64,000 bases of DNA from positions 45,435 to 109,434 of the forward strand of contig JADJYK010000018.1 of NCBI GenBank assembly GCA_016719815.1, read 5' to 3'. A program made the position numbers and the translations under genes. Source of the DNA: Chitinophagaceae bacterium (GTDB lineage: Bacteria > Bacteroidota > Bacteroidia > Chitinophagales > Chitinophagaceae). Of the stretch, positions 1-10,800 are shown in pieces. Under the pieces are notes generated by a model. That model did no database searches. It worked only from the letters and a program-made list of their open reading frames with translations, and was not told the origin of the DNA. The first letter of the stretch is position 1; every line of letters starts with the position of its first letter.

Positions 1-1657
1 GCTGAATATTGGCGGCACAGGATAAAGATGATTAAAGCAATGGGATGCAACACTGTCGCTGCTTATACCTTCTGGAATTATCATGAAACAGAAAAAGGCG
101 TATTTGATTTTAAAACAGGAAATAAAAACATTGCTGAATTTATCCGTATATGCCAGCAGGAGAGAATGTGGGTATTGCTAAGACCGGGGCCTTATGTATG
201 TGCTGAGTGGGATTTTGGCGGTTTACCTGCTTACTTACTAAAAGTACCAGATATCCGCATACGGTGTATGGATCCCCGCTACATGGCAGCAGTTACCCGT
301 TACATAAAGAAACTGGCTTATGAAACAGTGCCGCTGCAATGTACAAAAGGAGGCCCCATACTTATGGTGCAGGTGGAAAATGAATATGGCAGTTATGGAA
401 ATGATAGGGAATACATGAAGACATTGCAGCAGCTGATTAAAAATAGCGGTTTCAATGTCCCCTTATACACGGCTGACGGGCCCACTCCTTATATGCTCGA
501 AGCAGGCAGTCTGACTGGTGCGGCCATAGGTCTTGATAGCGGCGGTGATGAAAAGGATTTTGAACAGGCCCGCAGGCACAATCCCAATGTGCCGGCTTTT
601 AGTTCAGAAACCTATCCTGGCTGGCTCACACATTGGGGAGAAAAATGGGCAAGACCTGATACCGGCGGCTTGAAAAAGGAAGTAGAATATCTGCTGAAAA
701 ACAAAAAATCATTTAATTTTTATGTGATACATGGTGGTACAAATTTTGGGTTTACGGCAGGAGCTAACGCATTTTCACCTGTTGCTTACCAGCCTGACAT
801 CACCAGTTATGATTATGATGCGCCTATCAATGAGAATGGCGAACCAACAGCAAAATATTTCATGTTACGAAACCTGATTGCTGCTTATACAAAGGAACCG
901 TTGCCCGAAATTCCTGCTCCGGTAAAGACAATTGAGATACCATCCTTCTACTTACAAAAAATGGGGAGCATCTGGGATTATTTTACCAACGGGCATTTAT
1001 TCTTCACAGCCAAAAACCATGGAAGCCTATGACCAAAATCAGGGCATAATTCTGTATAAAACAAAACTGGTGGGTCACAAAAGCGGTAAACTGAAAATCT
1101 GGGAACCGCATGATTATGCCCTCGTATATCTGAACGGTAAATTTATAGACACTGTTTTTCGGGATGGTGGCAAATGGGAAGTAGATCTTCCTAAATCAGA
1201 AGTAAAAGATCCTGTACTGGAAATATTGGTTGAGGGAATGGGCCATATCAACTTTGCACAATTCATGATCGATCGTAAAGGTATTACAGACAGAGTAACT
1301 CTGAATGGTATGACATTGATGAACTGGGAAACCTTTCTCCTGCCCATGGATGAAAAATTCATTGCATCACTAAAGCTGTTGAAAGAAAGTATGAATAATG
1401 ATAGTAAGCATTGCCGGTTCTTTAAGGGGGAGTTCATGCTGGAAGAAATGGGCGATACCTATTTTGATATGAACCGCTACACCAGAGGGGTGCTGTATGT
1501 GAATGGTCATAACCTTGGACGGTTTTGGAATATTGGTCCGCAACAAAGGCTATATTGCCCTGCTTCCTTTTTTAAAAAAGGGAAAAATGAAGTAATCATT
1601 TTCGACTTTCATCAGGAATCAGCAGAATCATTAACTGGTCACCGGAGAATACAATAA
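1..1657 (+). CDS. GH35 beta-galactosidase, 5'-truncated by the window and frameshifted
   Basis: Retaining exo-beta-galactosidase of family GH35, expected to be secreted and to remove terminal galactose from pectin side chains. The frame is already open at base 1, so the start lies outside the window. Seen: the family motif GGPILMVQVENEYG with the acid/base Glu, the nucleophile region SSETYPGWLTHWGEKW, and VIHGGTNFGFTAG. The catalytic part reads from base 1 to about 980. The C-terminal jelly-roll part continues one frame over (about 980-1657). Removing one T from the TTTT run near 979-982 joins the halves as SIWDYLPTG, so the break is probably a one-base insertion error. The next gene, a GH2, begins 8 bp after the stop, so the two are probably one operon. 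The family call is firm. The exact linkage cut is not known. Confidence 0.88.
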
Positions 1658-1665
1658 AAATATTT

Positions 1666-3687
1666 ATGAGAATACTACTTCTGGTTGCTGGCATGCTTTC
1701 TTCAATAGCGATCTATGCGCAGAGAGATACTGTCTATTTGAATACTGATTGGCAGTTTGCAACAGATAAAAGTGCTGCAGGTTTCAGGGAGCAATGGTTT
1801 ATTAAAATTCTGAACAAAACCAGGATTGTTCAGTTACCGCATACATGGAATGCAGAAGATGAAAACCAGAATCACTATGGATGGGGATGGTATCAAAAAA
1901 AAATAAGTATCCCATCAGCATGGAAAAGCAAGAAGATAGTCATTCAGTTTGGTGCTGTTAACCATACTTGTATTGTTTATTTAAATGGAAAGCAAATCGC
2001 CAGTAATACAGGGGATGGTTTTAGTAAGTTTTCTGTGGATCTAAGTAGCGGTTTTAAATTTGGGAAGGAGAATATTATTACAGTAGCCGTTAACAATGAT
2101 TACGGACCAAACAAGGTGCCCTTCGGCAGTTCTTTCGACTGGCCCAATGATGGGGGTATTATACGTAAGGTTGCAATAATAGTGAGCGAAAAACTTTCTG
2201 CCGAATATATTTACCTGTCAACGGAATTAAATGTCCAAAATGGAAGTGGGAAATTACTCGTTAAGCTGGGAATGCAACCAGCAGCGAACAGAATCCTTCG
2301 CTTTGGCGTAAGAATAACAGAAGAGAATCAGCCATCAGCGGATGTGGTTTTTGATAGTATACTTGAGCCGGTGTGGAATAAAGATGAAGGAGTAGTAGAA
2401 ATATTACTTCCGAAAGTGAACCCTTGGCATTTTGATTTACCAAATCTTTACCGGGTTGATGTGACTGTTATCGACAATAAAAAAGTAACGGATCATATTA
2501 GTGCCGTTTCTGGATTTCGTGCGGTTAAGTTTGTTAACGGACAAACATTTCTGAATGGAGAAAGAGTAAAGCTGATGGGTGTAGAGTGGACGGCAGGTTC
2601 AAATCCCGATTTTGGTTTTGCTGAGCCGGATTCCGTAATCATCCGCTACTGCAAACTGATGAAAGACGTGAATGCTATTTTTACACGACAGCATTTTCAG
2701 CAGGACGACCTGTTCTATGATTTTTGTGACAGAAATGGAATTCTTGTGCAACAGGAAATTCCCCTATGGGGACCTGAAACACCTGTTACTGATACTATCC
2801 GGAAAATTGCCATGAAACAACTGGAAAGAATGGTGCATAATTACTACAATCACACTTCTATTTTTTCATGGGGTGTGGGGAATGAGTTAAGAGCAAGAGA
2901 TGCTGATATGAGGCTGTTTATACAGGATATGCTAAAGTACTCAAGACAACTGGATCCGGGAAGGATGTCAGCCTATGTGAGCAATACACTTACCCGGGAG
3001 TTCATTAATAACCCTTCATTTGTTCCGGATGCTGCTGCAGATGGTGATTACCTGATGATGAATGAATATGGAGGCAGCTGGTGGGACATACCTTCAGGGA
3101 AAATTCATTTCTACCTTGATAGTGTACACATGAGTTACCCGGATAAACCTTTCTTTATATCTGAATTTGGATTGTGTGAGCCTAACTTTAAAGGCGGGGA
3201 CGAAAGACGGATTGAGGACCTCATCTATCACATGGGTATTTATGAAAGCAAACCCTATGTGGAAGGGGCTATTTATTTCGACCTTACAGATTACCGTACT
3301 CATTATCCCGGTACATCTGATAACAACAAATATCGCCGGAGAATTCATGGCATATATGATATGTATGGTAATGCAAAGTCCTCCATGAAAGTGCTAAGAA
3401 ACCTGTCATCACCTGTAGAAGTTCAGGGTGTAAGAAGTACTGGTAATGGAAAAATGAGTGTGTCTGTTTTTGGAAGTGTCGGTTTGCCCCAGCATATTGT
3501 TAAGGGATACTGGCTGTATGTTTCTGATAAAACAGATAACTACATGTCAGCAAAGCCCTATGCACTTCCCGAAATCAAACCAGGCGAGAAGATAAATGCA
3601 GAAGTAGCCGTTAACTATAATGGCAATGTGGTAATCACTATTGTAAGACCAACAGGTTATGTGGCAATTCAGAAGGTGTTTGACTAA
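1666..3687 (+). CDS. GH2 family beta-galactosidase/glucuronidase-like, secreted
   Basis: Family GH2 glycosidase of 673 aa. Seen: a signal peptide ending at IYAQ near residue 19, then an N-terminal jelly-roll (LPHTWNAEDENQNHYGWGWY, VYLNGKQIASNTGDG), an immunoglobulin-like domain, and a TIM barrel. The acid/base Glu is in SWGVGNELRA near residue 407 and the nucleophile Glu in FFISEFG near residue 500. The protein ends soon after the barrel and lacks the long C-terminal domains of the other GH2 proteins in this window. It follows the GH35 gene by 8 bp. Substrate specificity (galactoside, glucuronide or arabinopyranoside) cannot be read from the sequence. Confidence 0.88.
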   Translation: MRILLLVAGMLSSIAIYAQRDTVYLNTDWQFATDKSAAGFREQWFIKILNKTRIVQLPHTWNAEDENQNHYGWGWYQKKISIPSAWKSKKIVIQFGAVNHTCIVYLNGKQIASNTGDGFSKFSVDLSSGFKFGKENIITVAVNNDYGPNKVPFGSSFDWPNDGGIIRKVAIIVSEKLSAEYIYLSTELNVQNGSGKLLVKLGMQPAANRILRFGVRITEENQPSADVVFDSILEPVWNKDEGVVEILLPKVNPWHFDLPNLYRVDVTVIDNKKVTDHISAVSGFRAVKFVNGQTFLNGERVKLMGVEWTAGSNPDFGFAEPDSVIIRYCKLMKDVNAIFTRQHFQQDDLFYDFCDRNGILVQQEIPLWGPETPVTDTIRKIAMKQLERMVHNYYNHTSIFSWGVGNELRARDADMRLFIQDMLKYSRQLDPGRMSAYVSNTLTREFINNPSFVPDAAADGDYLMMNEYGGSWWDIPSGKIHFYLDSVHMSYPDKPFFISEFGLCEPNFKGGDERRIEDLIYHMGIYESKPYVEGAIYFDLTDYRTHYPGTSDNNKYRRRIHGIYDMYGNAKSSMKVLRNLSSPVEVQGVRSTGNGKMSVSVFGSVGLPQHIVKGYWLYVSDKTDNYMSAKPYALPEIKPGEKINAEVAVNYNGNVVITIVRPTGYVAIQKVFD

Positions 3688-3782
3688 TCACCATTCCGGG
3701 CCATTTTTATTAAACCTACCCTAATGCCCATAGCGCTTTATTAACTTGTAGTAACTGTACACTACAAATAAGAAAATATACT

Positions 3783-3842
3783 ATTTCCTTTCTGCTCATT
3801 GCAGTCTTTACTGCCTGTAGCGATATAGCACGGCTACGTTAG
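3783..3842 (+). other. Possible relic of a lipoprotein signal peptide
   Basis: In the 236-bp gap between the GH2 and cytochrome genes one frame reads ISFLLIAVFTACSDIARLR and then stops. It is preceded in frame by RKYT. This has the charged start, hydrophobic core and TAC lipobox of a lipoprotein leader. There is no ATG, GTG or TTG at a sensible place and no mature protein follows. It could be the remains of a lost lipoprotein gene or chance. Nothing else was recognised in this gap. Confidence 0.25.
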
Positions 3843-3923
3843 GCAGAATGTAATAAAAAGCAGACTTTTACAATCTTGTTTAAATAGAAATTCTTTAGCA
3901 AGAAAAGAAAAACAGGCATTCAT

Positions 3924-6147
3924 ATGAAGACAACCAGGATAATTATTCTGCTTATCACTCTTGTTACAATTTTATATTGCTGTGTGGCAACACTCCAAAA
4001 AACTACAGTTTACAATTACGTTGGTACCGATAAATGCCAGTCCTGCCACCAGAAAGAGTTTGAACTTTTCAAAACATCTGACCATTATCATGCAATGGAT
4101 ACGGTGTCGGCTGAAACGGTGAAAGGCGACTTTAATAACAGCCAGTTTATTTATCATGGTGATACTGCCTTTTTTTATAAGAAGAACGGAGATCATTTTG
4201 TTCGCACTACTGACAGTACCGGGGAAGAAGGTTTCAAATCAGCTATACTTTCGGCTGAGGCCACTACAGCAGTATTTGGTAAAATTTGATGATGACCGTT
4301 TACAGGTGCTGCCTTTTGTTGGATACAAGAGAAATAGAAAAGGAGGGCAGCGCTGGTTTCATTTATACGATAAGGAAAGAATTTCCCATACCGACGAACT
4401 GTTCTGGATGGGTATTAACCAGAACTGGAATTATATGTGTGCCGACTGTCACACTACAGATTTTAAGAAAAACTTCAGTATAGCAGAAAATAAATTTCAC
4501 AGTTCATGGACAGAGAGCCGTGTTTCCTGTGAGTCGTGTCACGGACCTGCATCCGGGCATATGCAATGGGCAGAGAAAAAAGATTTGAGTGTATTAATGA
4601 AAGGATTTGGAATCAGTCTTGCCGCTAAACCTGTTAACTGGCAGTTGGATGCGGCAAAGCAAACACTGATGCCGCAACAGGTAATGACCAACGATACATT
4701 GATAGAAACCTGTGCGAGGTGCCATGCCCGGGCAACCCGGTTTACCGATGAGTATGATCATGGTAATTCTTTTTTGCAATCGCATATTCCTGCCACAGCC
4801 GACCCGGTAAACTATCATGTTGACGGGCAGATAAAAGAAGAAGATTACGAATATGCTTCTTTCCTGCAAAGCAAAATGCATACGGCTGGTGTAACCTGTA
4901 TTAATTGCCATGAGCCGCACAGTATGAAGATTAAAGCCACCGGCAATGCACTGTGTACATCCTGTCATCAGCCGGCAAAGTATGACGGGCCGCAGCATAG
5001 TTTTCATAAACCAACCAGTACGGGCAATCAATGCGTAACCTGCCACATGCCCATTACAACTTACATGGTGGTTGATAACCGGCTCGACCACAGCATTCGT
5101 ATTCCAAGGCCCGACCATTCTCTTACAATGGGCACTCCCAACGCCTGTAATAAATGCCATACAGATAAGCCGGTAAAATGGGTCGCCGATAGTTTTGTTA
5201 AGTGGTATGGAAACAAGTTACCCAAAGAAAAAACCTATGCCGAACTGCTGTACGCTGTTTCAAAGTATATAAAGGAAAGTGAGCCGTCGTTATATGATTT
5301 GTTGCAGAATAAAAGCAACCCGGCTATCATAAGGGCGACTGCCATGGGGAATTACGGATATTATACTACATCAAGGGTAAATGAAATTTTACTGAACGAG
5401 CTAAAAAGTACAGCGCCTAATATCCGGCTGAATGCGTTAAAGGCATTGCGCAATTATCCCGCAGAGAATCTCCTGGGACATGTTGAAGCATTGCTATACG
5501 ATAAAGTGGCTGCTGTGCGGATGGAAGCTATGAATATGCTGGCGCCGCTATCAGCAAAACTCAGTGAAAAAGATATGGAACAGTTTAGAAAGGTGATGAG
5601 CGAATACATGATTGTACAAGAGGAAATGAGCCACCGGCCTGAAGGATATTTTAACAGGGCAATACTATTTAGCGCAACGGGTGGAAATGAGGTAGCAGAG
5701 AATTTATACAAGGATTGTATCCGGCGTTTCCCGGATTTTGTACCGGCTTACAGTAACCTGGCAGACTTATACCGGCAGCAGGGTCGGGAAGATGAAATAA
5801 AAAGGCTTATAGATATGGGTTTACGCAGGCAACCACAAAGTGCATATTTGCATTATTCATCAGGATTGTGGTATATCAGGCAAAAGGAAAATAGCAAAGG
5901 AATGGCTGAGCTAAAACTGGCAGCGCAATATGCACCAGCTGATGCACAAATGCAATATGGCTATGCCATTGGTCTGTTTTCCGGCGGGGAACAAGTAAAG
6001 GCTTTACAGTTACTGGAAGATTTTGCAGCAAAATACGGTAACCAGCCTTTGATTCTCGATGGCATCATTTCGATGAGCCAGGATATGAAACAGACTGAAA
6101 AATCAACCCAATATGCAGCTATAAGGAAAGGGGTATTTGGGTATTAG
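3924..6147 (+). CDS. Octahaem cytochrome c with HEAT and TPR repeats (frameshifted)
   Basis: Exported multihaem c-type cytochrome, about 741 aa when repaired. Eight CXXCH haem-binding motifs are visible in order: CQSCH, CADCH, CESCH, CARCH, CINCH, CTSCH, CVTCH, CNKCH. They are followed by a HEAT-like region and then TPR-like repeats to the C-terminus. The N-terminus is a hydrophobic export signal. The gene reads in one frame from 3924 to about 4239 and in another from about 4257. Adding one base at each of two places (TTC AAA ATC and GGC GTG AGG) restores GFKISYTFGVRPLQQYLV, so two one-base losses lie within about 20 bp. The family is known as an electron-transfer or substrate-binding cytochrome, but its partner here is unknown. 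It sits between glycosidase genes, which is unusual. Confidence 0.85.
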
Positions 6148-6205
6148 GCGCATGTTGTTCTATATCAGGAAGTAGTTTTCTATAAGTTGTTACTTTTAGG
6201 TTTAT

Positions 6206-7519
6206 ATGTACAGAGCCATTCTTATTCCGTTTTTTATTTTCTTTGTTTGTACAGGACAAGCACAAACTGTTCACCGAAAGAATACTGCCATTATTAATGC
6301 AGGTGCTGGCTGGGCCGGAAATTCTGTTAATACGGTGGTATTCCGGAAGAACTCATTAATAAGCAACGATTCTCTCCAGTTTATAAGCTATTACGATGCC
6401 GATGGCTATGTTATTATCGGGAAAAGAAAATTGTCTGATACAGCCTGGCAATTAGTAAGGACACTGTACAAAGGCAATGTTACTGACGCTCATAACAGCA
6501 TCAGTCTAATGCTGGACGGTGACGGATATCTGCATATGGCATGGGATCATCATAACAGCCCTTTGCGTTATTGCATGAGCAAAGAGCCACTATCAGCTGA
6601 ATTATCTGAAGTGAAGCCGATGACCGGCAACCAGGAAGAAAAAATCACTTATCCTGAGTTTTATAAACTTCCCGGCGGCGACTTACTTTTCTTTTACCGG
6701 GATGGAGGCTCAGGCAATGGCAACCTGATTATTAATAAGTACAGCGTAAAATGGAGAAAGTGGGTTCGTCTTCATTCAAATTTAATTGATGGGGAAGGGA
6801 AACGGAATGCTTACTGGCAGACCTGCGTGGATATGAAGGGATATATTCATATTTCCTGGGTATGGCGTGAAAGTCCTGATGTGGCCAGCAATCATGATAT
6901 GTGTTATGCTGTTTCAAAAGATGGCGGCATAAGCTGGCAAAAATCGACCGGAGAGAAGTATGATTTGCCGGTCAGGGCCGCTACTGCCGAAGTAGTATGT
7001 GTTATTCCGCAAAACAGCGGACTGATTAATCAGACATCTATGTGCACAGATGAAAGTGGCAATCCATTCATTGCCACATACCGGAATGATAAGAATGATG
7101 TGCCACAATATCACATTATATTTAAGAAGGACAGCAGTTGGAAAGAAAAGGATCTGGGCTTCAGGAAGACAAGTTTCCACCTTGGCGGGAAAGGAACAAA
7201 GCAAATTCCAATTTCCCGTCCGCAGATTGTTTGCAGAAGTAAAGGAAGAAAAACAAGGATTGCCCTTATTTTTAGAGATGCAGAGAGAGGCGACAGAATT
7301 TCTGTTGCCAGTGCCCGAAATATTGTCAGGGATAAATGGAAAATTAAGGATTTGAGCAGTACAAGTACAGGATCGTGGGAGCCAACCTATGATACTGAGC
7401 GATGGATGCGGAGCCGCATACTTAGTTTGTTTATGCAACAAACAGTACAGGCCGATTCGGAGGGTGTCACAAGAACGGTACCCCAACTGGTTAAGGTACT
7501 GGAATTCAAACTTTGGTAA
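6206..7519 (+). CDS. BNR_4 beta-propeller protein (GH145 / ulvan-lyase-like fold), secreted
   Basis: Secreted protein of 437 aa with a signal peptide ending at GQAQ near residue 20. The block DAHNSISLMLDGDGYLHMAW followed by DHHNSPLRY (residues about 94-121) is the signature of the BNR_4 propeller. That fold includes GH145 rhamnosidases and PL24/PL25 ulvan lyases. Further blade-like segments are YPEFYKLPGGDLLFFYRDGG, GYIHISWVWRESPD and FIATYRNDKNDVPQYH. The gene is intact, with no frameshift. In a locus rich in rhamnosidases a rhamnose-uronic acid linkage is a fair guess. The catalytic residues cannot be assigned with confidence from sequence reading alone. Confidence 0.78.
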   Translation: MYRAILIPFFIFFVCTGQAQTVHRKNTAIINAGAGWAGNSVNTVVFRKNSLISNDSLQFISYYDADGYVIIGKRKLSDTAWQLVRTLYKGNVTDAHNSISLMLDGDGYLHMAWDHHNSPLRYCMSKEPLSAELSEVKPMTGNQEEKITYPEFYKLPGGDLLFFYRDGGSGNGNLIINKYSVKWRKWVRLHSNLIDGEGKRNAYWQTCVDMKGYIHISWVWRESPDVASNHDMCYAVSKDGGISWQKSTGEKYDLPVRAATAEVVCVIPQNSGLINQTSMCTDESGNPFIATYRNDKNDVPQYHIIFKKDSSWKEKDLGFRKTSFHLGGKGTKQIPISRPQIVCRSKGRKTRIALIFRDAERGDRISVASARNIVRDKWKIKDLSSTSTGSWEPTYDTERWMRSRILSLFMQQTVQADSEGVTRTVPQLVKVLEFKLW

Positions 7520-7658
7520 AATGAGGAAACACCTGATAAGTCAGTAATAATGCAAGAACGGTGGGTGAAGGTTTTGGCTGGGTGCCGAGGCCGGGCTGGA
7601 GGCGGACACAGCATAGCGCCGAGAGGTTGAATCGTTGTGCGAATTTCTTAACCGTTGT

Positions 7659-7705
7659 GTTGCTGGTGCCTGCCTGCCGCCATACCTGCACTCAACACCA
7701 GCAAC
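7659..7705. repeat. Inverted repeat between convergent genes
   Basis: GTTGCTGGTG (7659-7668) and CACCAGCAAC (7696-7705) are perfect reverse complements with a 27-base loop. They lie in the 242-bp gap between the + strand BNR_4 gene and the - strand MORN/Sel1 gene. The hairpin could end transcription from both sides, but no strong T-tract follows. Short open frames across this gap look like chance. Confidence 0.5.
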
Positions 7706-7761
7706 GGCGTGAAAAAACAGGAAAGGTTATTGTTCCTTTGTAACTTAAACTACATTAATAT

Positions 7762-9837
7762 CTATCGCTTAATAAAAATTGCCCACAGCACATTGCTGTC
7801 ATAATCCACAAGTAGGTCAAAACCTTTTCTGTTCCAGTTTTCGTACACTTTCATCTCCGGTTTATTAACAGGAGTAAGATTAAAAAAATATTCAGCTGCA
7901 AATTTTTCATTTTTGAAAACATAAGCCAGGCTACCGTTGTTACAGGTTCGTTTGCTCATCATCCCCTTGTACTTTTCATCGTCTTTATCAAAAGTACAGA
8001 CAAGGGCATTGCGTGAACTGGTAGTTATTCGTTGGTTGTTTTCCTCTTTCACACTTTTATCAAATCTTGAAATACTGAACTCCAGCGATTCGGGTAATTT
8101 ACCATAATGGTAGCCACTACGTTAAAGGTCATATTCGAATCATTGATGATGGTGAGTGGCTGCAGCGTATAATTGCTGACCCTAACTGAGTAATAGTTGC
8201 CGGCAGCTGATTCTCTTTTTATTTCATCATTCACCCATGTATAAAACTTTTCTTTTATCAGGGGGTCAACTCGTTTAAAAGTATAAAGGGTTGATTAGTC
8301 CATTTAATTGAACCATTCTCATGGTACCAATGATTCAGATGATAATAGAAATGGCCCCAGTATATCTGGAAATAGGTTCGTTCAAAACGTCTTTCAGCTA
8401 TAGCAAGGGTTTTATCTTTTTTGCAAATAACACCTGCCCAGTATGCCTGTTTTTCTTTGTCGGCGGCAAATTTATCTTTCGACCGGTAAGAAGCCGATTC
8501 ACCACTATATATATCTACCAGTTCTTTTATCGCAGGCATATAATCCGCCCTTGCTGCCTTCTCCAGCCATTCCAATGCTTTTGAAGTATTAGGTTCTATG
8601 GCATCATAGGTATAATATTTCCTGGCAAAATCAAACATGGCTTTGGTATCACCACTTTCAGTCTTTTTTTGCAAAGCAGCCCATTCAGCAGCCAGATCTG
8701 TTTTGCTGATTATTCTATTAGGTGAACTAAAGTATATATGATCGGCAGCAACATACCAGCCATTTTGAATCTTTCCTGCTACAAACAGGCCATACATATT
8801 GTGTTCTTTGTATGATAACGTCGGGTCTTCACTGTCTCCTTCTACAAAAAGCCAGCCTTCTCCCTGGGGATTGCCATTGCTGAACTGGCCAGCATATAGT
8901 TTTCCGCTGTTAGTATAAAAAATGCCGGGACCTGTATAATTGGGTTCCGCTGTTTTGCTATTCGGTTGGATGATGAAGCCACTGTCGGTAGTATATTTTT
9001 TTAGTCTGGTATTGTTCTGGTCAGAAAAAAATATTTCCGCATCATCCGGAATGCTAAAGCTGAGGGTGGTGTTTTTCACATCTTTTTTACCAATGAAAGC
9101 AACAGGGTAGTATCATAAAGCTTATTGGCAAAGTCTCCGGCCAATTGTTCATACGGCCGGTAATTTTCTACCAGGCCTTTTGTTGTTTGCCTGATACCCA
9201 TTACCGGTTTTCCTTTTGCTGTTACAATGCCGGTGAACCATTTTGTACCCATTTGATAGTTATCCGGATATACTATATGAGCATACTTTAGCTTATCGTC
9301 AAAATAATAACCGGAAATAGATTGATACTCAGTGTAACTGTATTTATTTTCCCATTCAAACAATTTCACTATCCCATGTTTTACATAGGCGTCCTGAACG
9401 ATATTGTTTTTTTCAAACCGTTTCTTTCTGAAACTTCCGGCACTAATCATTTTTGCTTTGCTGAAGTCTGGCTGTCTCTCATCGGGGGTGTAAACTTTCC
9501 CCCCCTTTTTCATGGTTACCTTTATAATCAATTGAAGGCACTGACCTTTAAAAGATGAATCTTTCCCGGAAAATTCGCCACTATAGATGGTATAGCAAAG
9601 TTGACCAAAGTATTGTTCCTTGTAATTACCCTGATCTACAAACTTTACAACAACATACTTGCCATTTCCGTTTTCGCAGTTTCCTTCTGCACAACCTGTT
9701 GTAAGGAATTGAGCTTTACCGATAATAGCTTTGTCAACTTTACCCGCCGAAGGATAGAAATCTGATAGTTGTTGTTGCTGGGAATATGAAACAATAGTTG
9801 TTAATAAGAAATAAGAAATAAATAGTTGCTTTAACAT
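7762..9837 (-). CDS. MORN- and Sel1-repeat secreted protein (frameshifted into four pieces)
   Basis: The only minus-strand gene, about 692 aa when repaired. Pieces on the minus strand are 9837-9076, 9079-8258, then about 8257-8049 and 8052-7762. Each joint needs one extra base in a run: SLVKK/DVKNTTLSF in an A run, NELTP/LIKEKFYTWVN in a C run, and DLIK/SVKEENN in an A run. Seen: a signal peptide (FLLTTIVSYSQ), a MORN-like repeat (YTGPGIFYTNSGKLYAGQFS then NGNPQGEGW), and Sel1-like helical repeats (DTKAMFDFARKYY, KALEWLEKAARADYMPAIKE). Such proteins are usually scaffolds; no enzymatic motif is seen. It is transcribed against its neighbours and probably has nothing to do with polysaccharide use. 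Confidence 0.7.
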
Positions 9838-10355
9838 ATGTATAATAAATTAATCAAAATTTTTAGTCGCTTTCACTGGTGACGTACAACAATTTTATTT
9901 ACGAAATAAAGTTCCCTAAACTTTCGCAAATGACCCCAGAATAGTTGTATTGCCGAATGTAGTCGTTTTTTTTGGCAGGGAGATGTTTTAATGCTAAAGG
10001 CCTGCCTGACCGAGTTGCTGTTGTTAACACTCCAGGAATACTGATCCCTACTTTGAATTGCATGGCTTATAATGTACCTTATGTATATTTCATACCCTCA
10101 ACAATGCCCTTCCCGCCCATCAGGAAGATATTCCATCATTGCAGTAAAACCTGACATTGAATGCGGAATGCATAGAATCTAACTTTCTGCTCTGAAAATG
10201 AAGCTGATAAAGGGTGCCTGAGCAGGAGAACGATTGTGTTCATTTCCAGGAAGATGGCCGTATGTTTTGTAATTGCCTTTTCCTGCCAACTGCCGCAATT
10301 TCTTCGCCGGATTTGAAAAAGGAGTCAGCAGATTACCATCTTGAAAGCAAGTCAT
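9838..10355. other. Intergenic region of 518 bp between divergent genes
   Basis: This stretch separates the minus-strand MORN/Sel1 gene from the rightward MaoC operon and should hold both promoters. A 60-codon frame at 9972-10154 resembles nothing recognised and has no clear upstream signals. No tRNA, strong hairpin or repeat of the families found elsewhere in the window was seen. Confidence 0.5.
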
Positions 10356-10799
10356 ATGTTTGTTAAACGCTATTTTGAAGATATAGAGATTAATGAAGTT
10401 CGCAGGTCGGGTAAAAGGGTGATAGCGGCTGCTGATATAGACCTGCACGCCAAAGAATCAGGCGATTATTTTCCCCATCACATGGATGAAGAATGGTGCA
10501 AAACGCAGCCTTTTAAAAAAAGGATGGCGCATGGCACAGTGATAATAACCGTGGCTGTTGGCCTTACGGCGGATGTTATTAATGAGGTAAGCATGACTTA
10601 CGGGTATGATAAAATCCGCTTTGTGCGGCCAGTGTTTATTGACGATGCCATTTATGTAACAGCGACTATAAAAGATAAGAAAGACCATAAGAAACCGGGC
10701 TTTGGTATTGTAACAGAACTGGTGGAGTGCTTTAACCAGCACGACGAGCTGGTGATGGTATGCGAACACCTGCTGCTGGTAAATAAAAAAGAAAACTGA
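10356..10799 (+). CDS. MaoC-like (R)-hydratase / dehydratase
   Basis: Cytosolic hot-dog-fold protein of about 147 aa. MaoC proteins hydrate or dehydrate enoyl-CoA-type thioesters. Seen: the hydratase-2 region ESGDYFPHHMDEEWC followed by FKKRMAHGT, which carries the expected Asp/His pair and the following AHG, and the later YDKIRFVRPVFIDD. The ATG at 10356 (MFVKRYFEDIEINE) is preferred over an in-frame TTG at 10341. It is the first gene of a tight five-gene run: only one base separates it from the next gene. The neighbouring CoA-transferases support a CoA-thioester substrate. Confidence 0.85.
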   Translation: MFVKRYFEDIEINEVRRSGKRVIAAADIDLHAKESGDYFPHHMDEEWCKTQPFKKRMAHGTVIITVAVGLTADVINEVSMTYGYDKIRFVRPVFIDDAIYVTATIKDKKDHKKPGFGIVTELVECFNQHDELVMVCEHLLLVNKKEN

Positions 10800-10800
10800 A

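Noticed and set aside
4594..5160. Long antisense frame opposite the cytochrome gene
   Set aside because: The + strand carries eight CXXCH motifs in this region; the antisense frame is a shadow.
6914..7486. Antisense frame opposite the BNR_4 gene
   Set aside because: The + strand protein is conserved and intact; no domain seen on the other strand.
7561..7743. Short + strand frame in the gap after the BNR_4 gene
   Set aside because: No homology recognised, no signals, and it spans the inverted repeat; composition fits non-coding DNA.
9972..10154. 60-codon frame before the MaoC gene
   Set aside because: No recognisable domain and no supporting context; probably chance.
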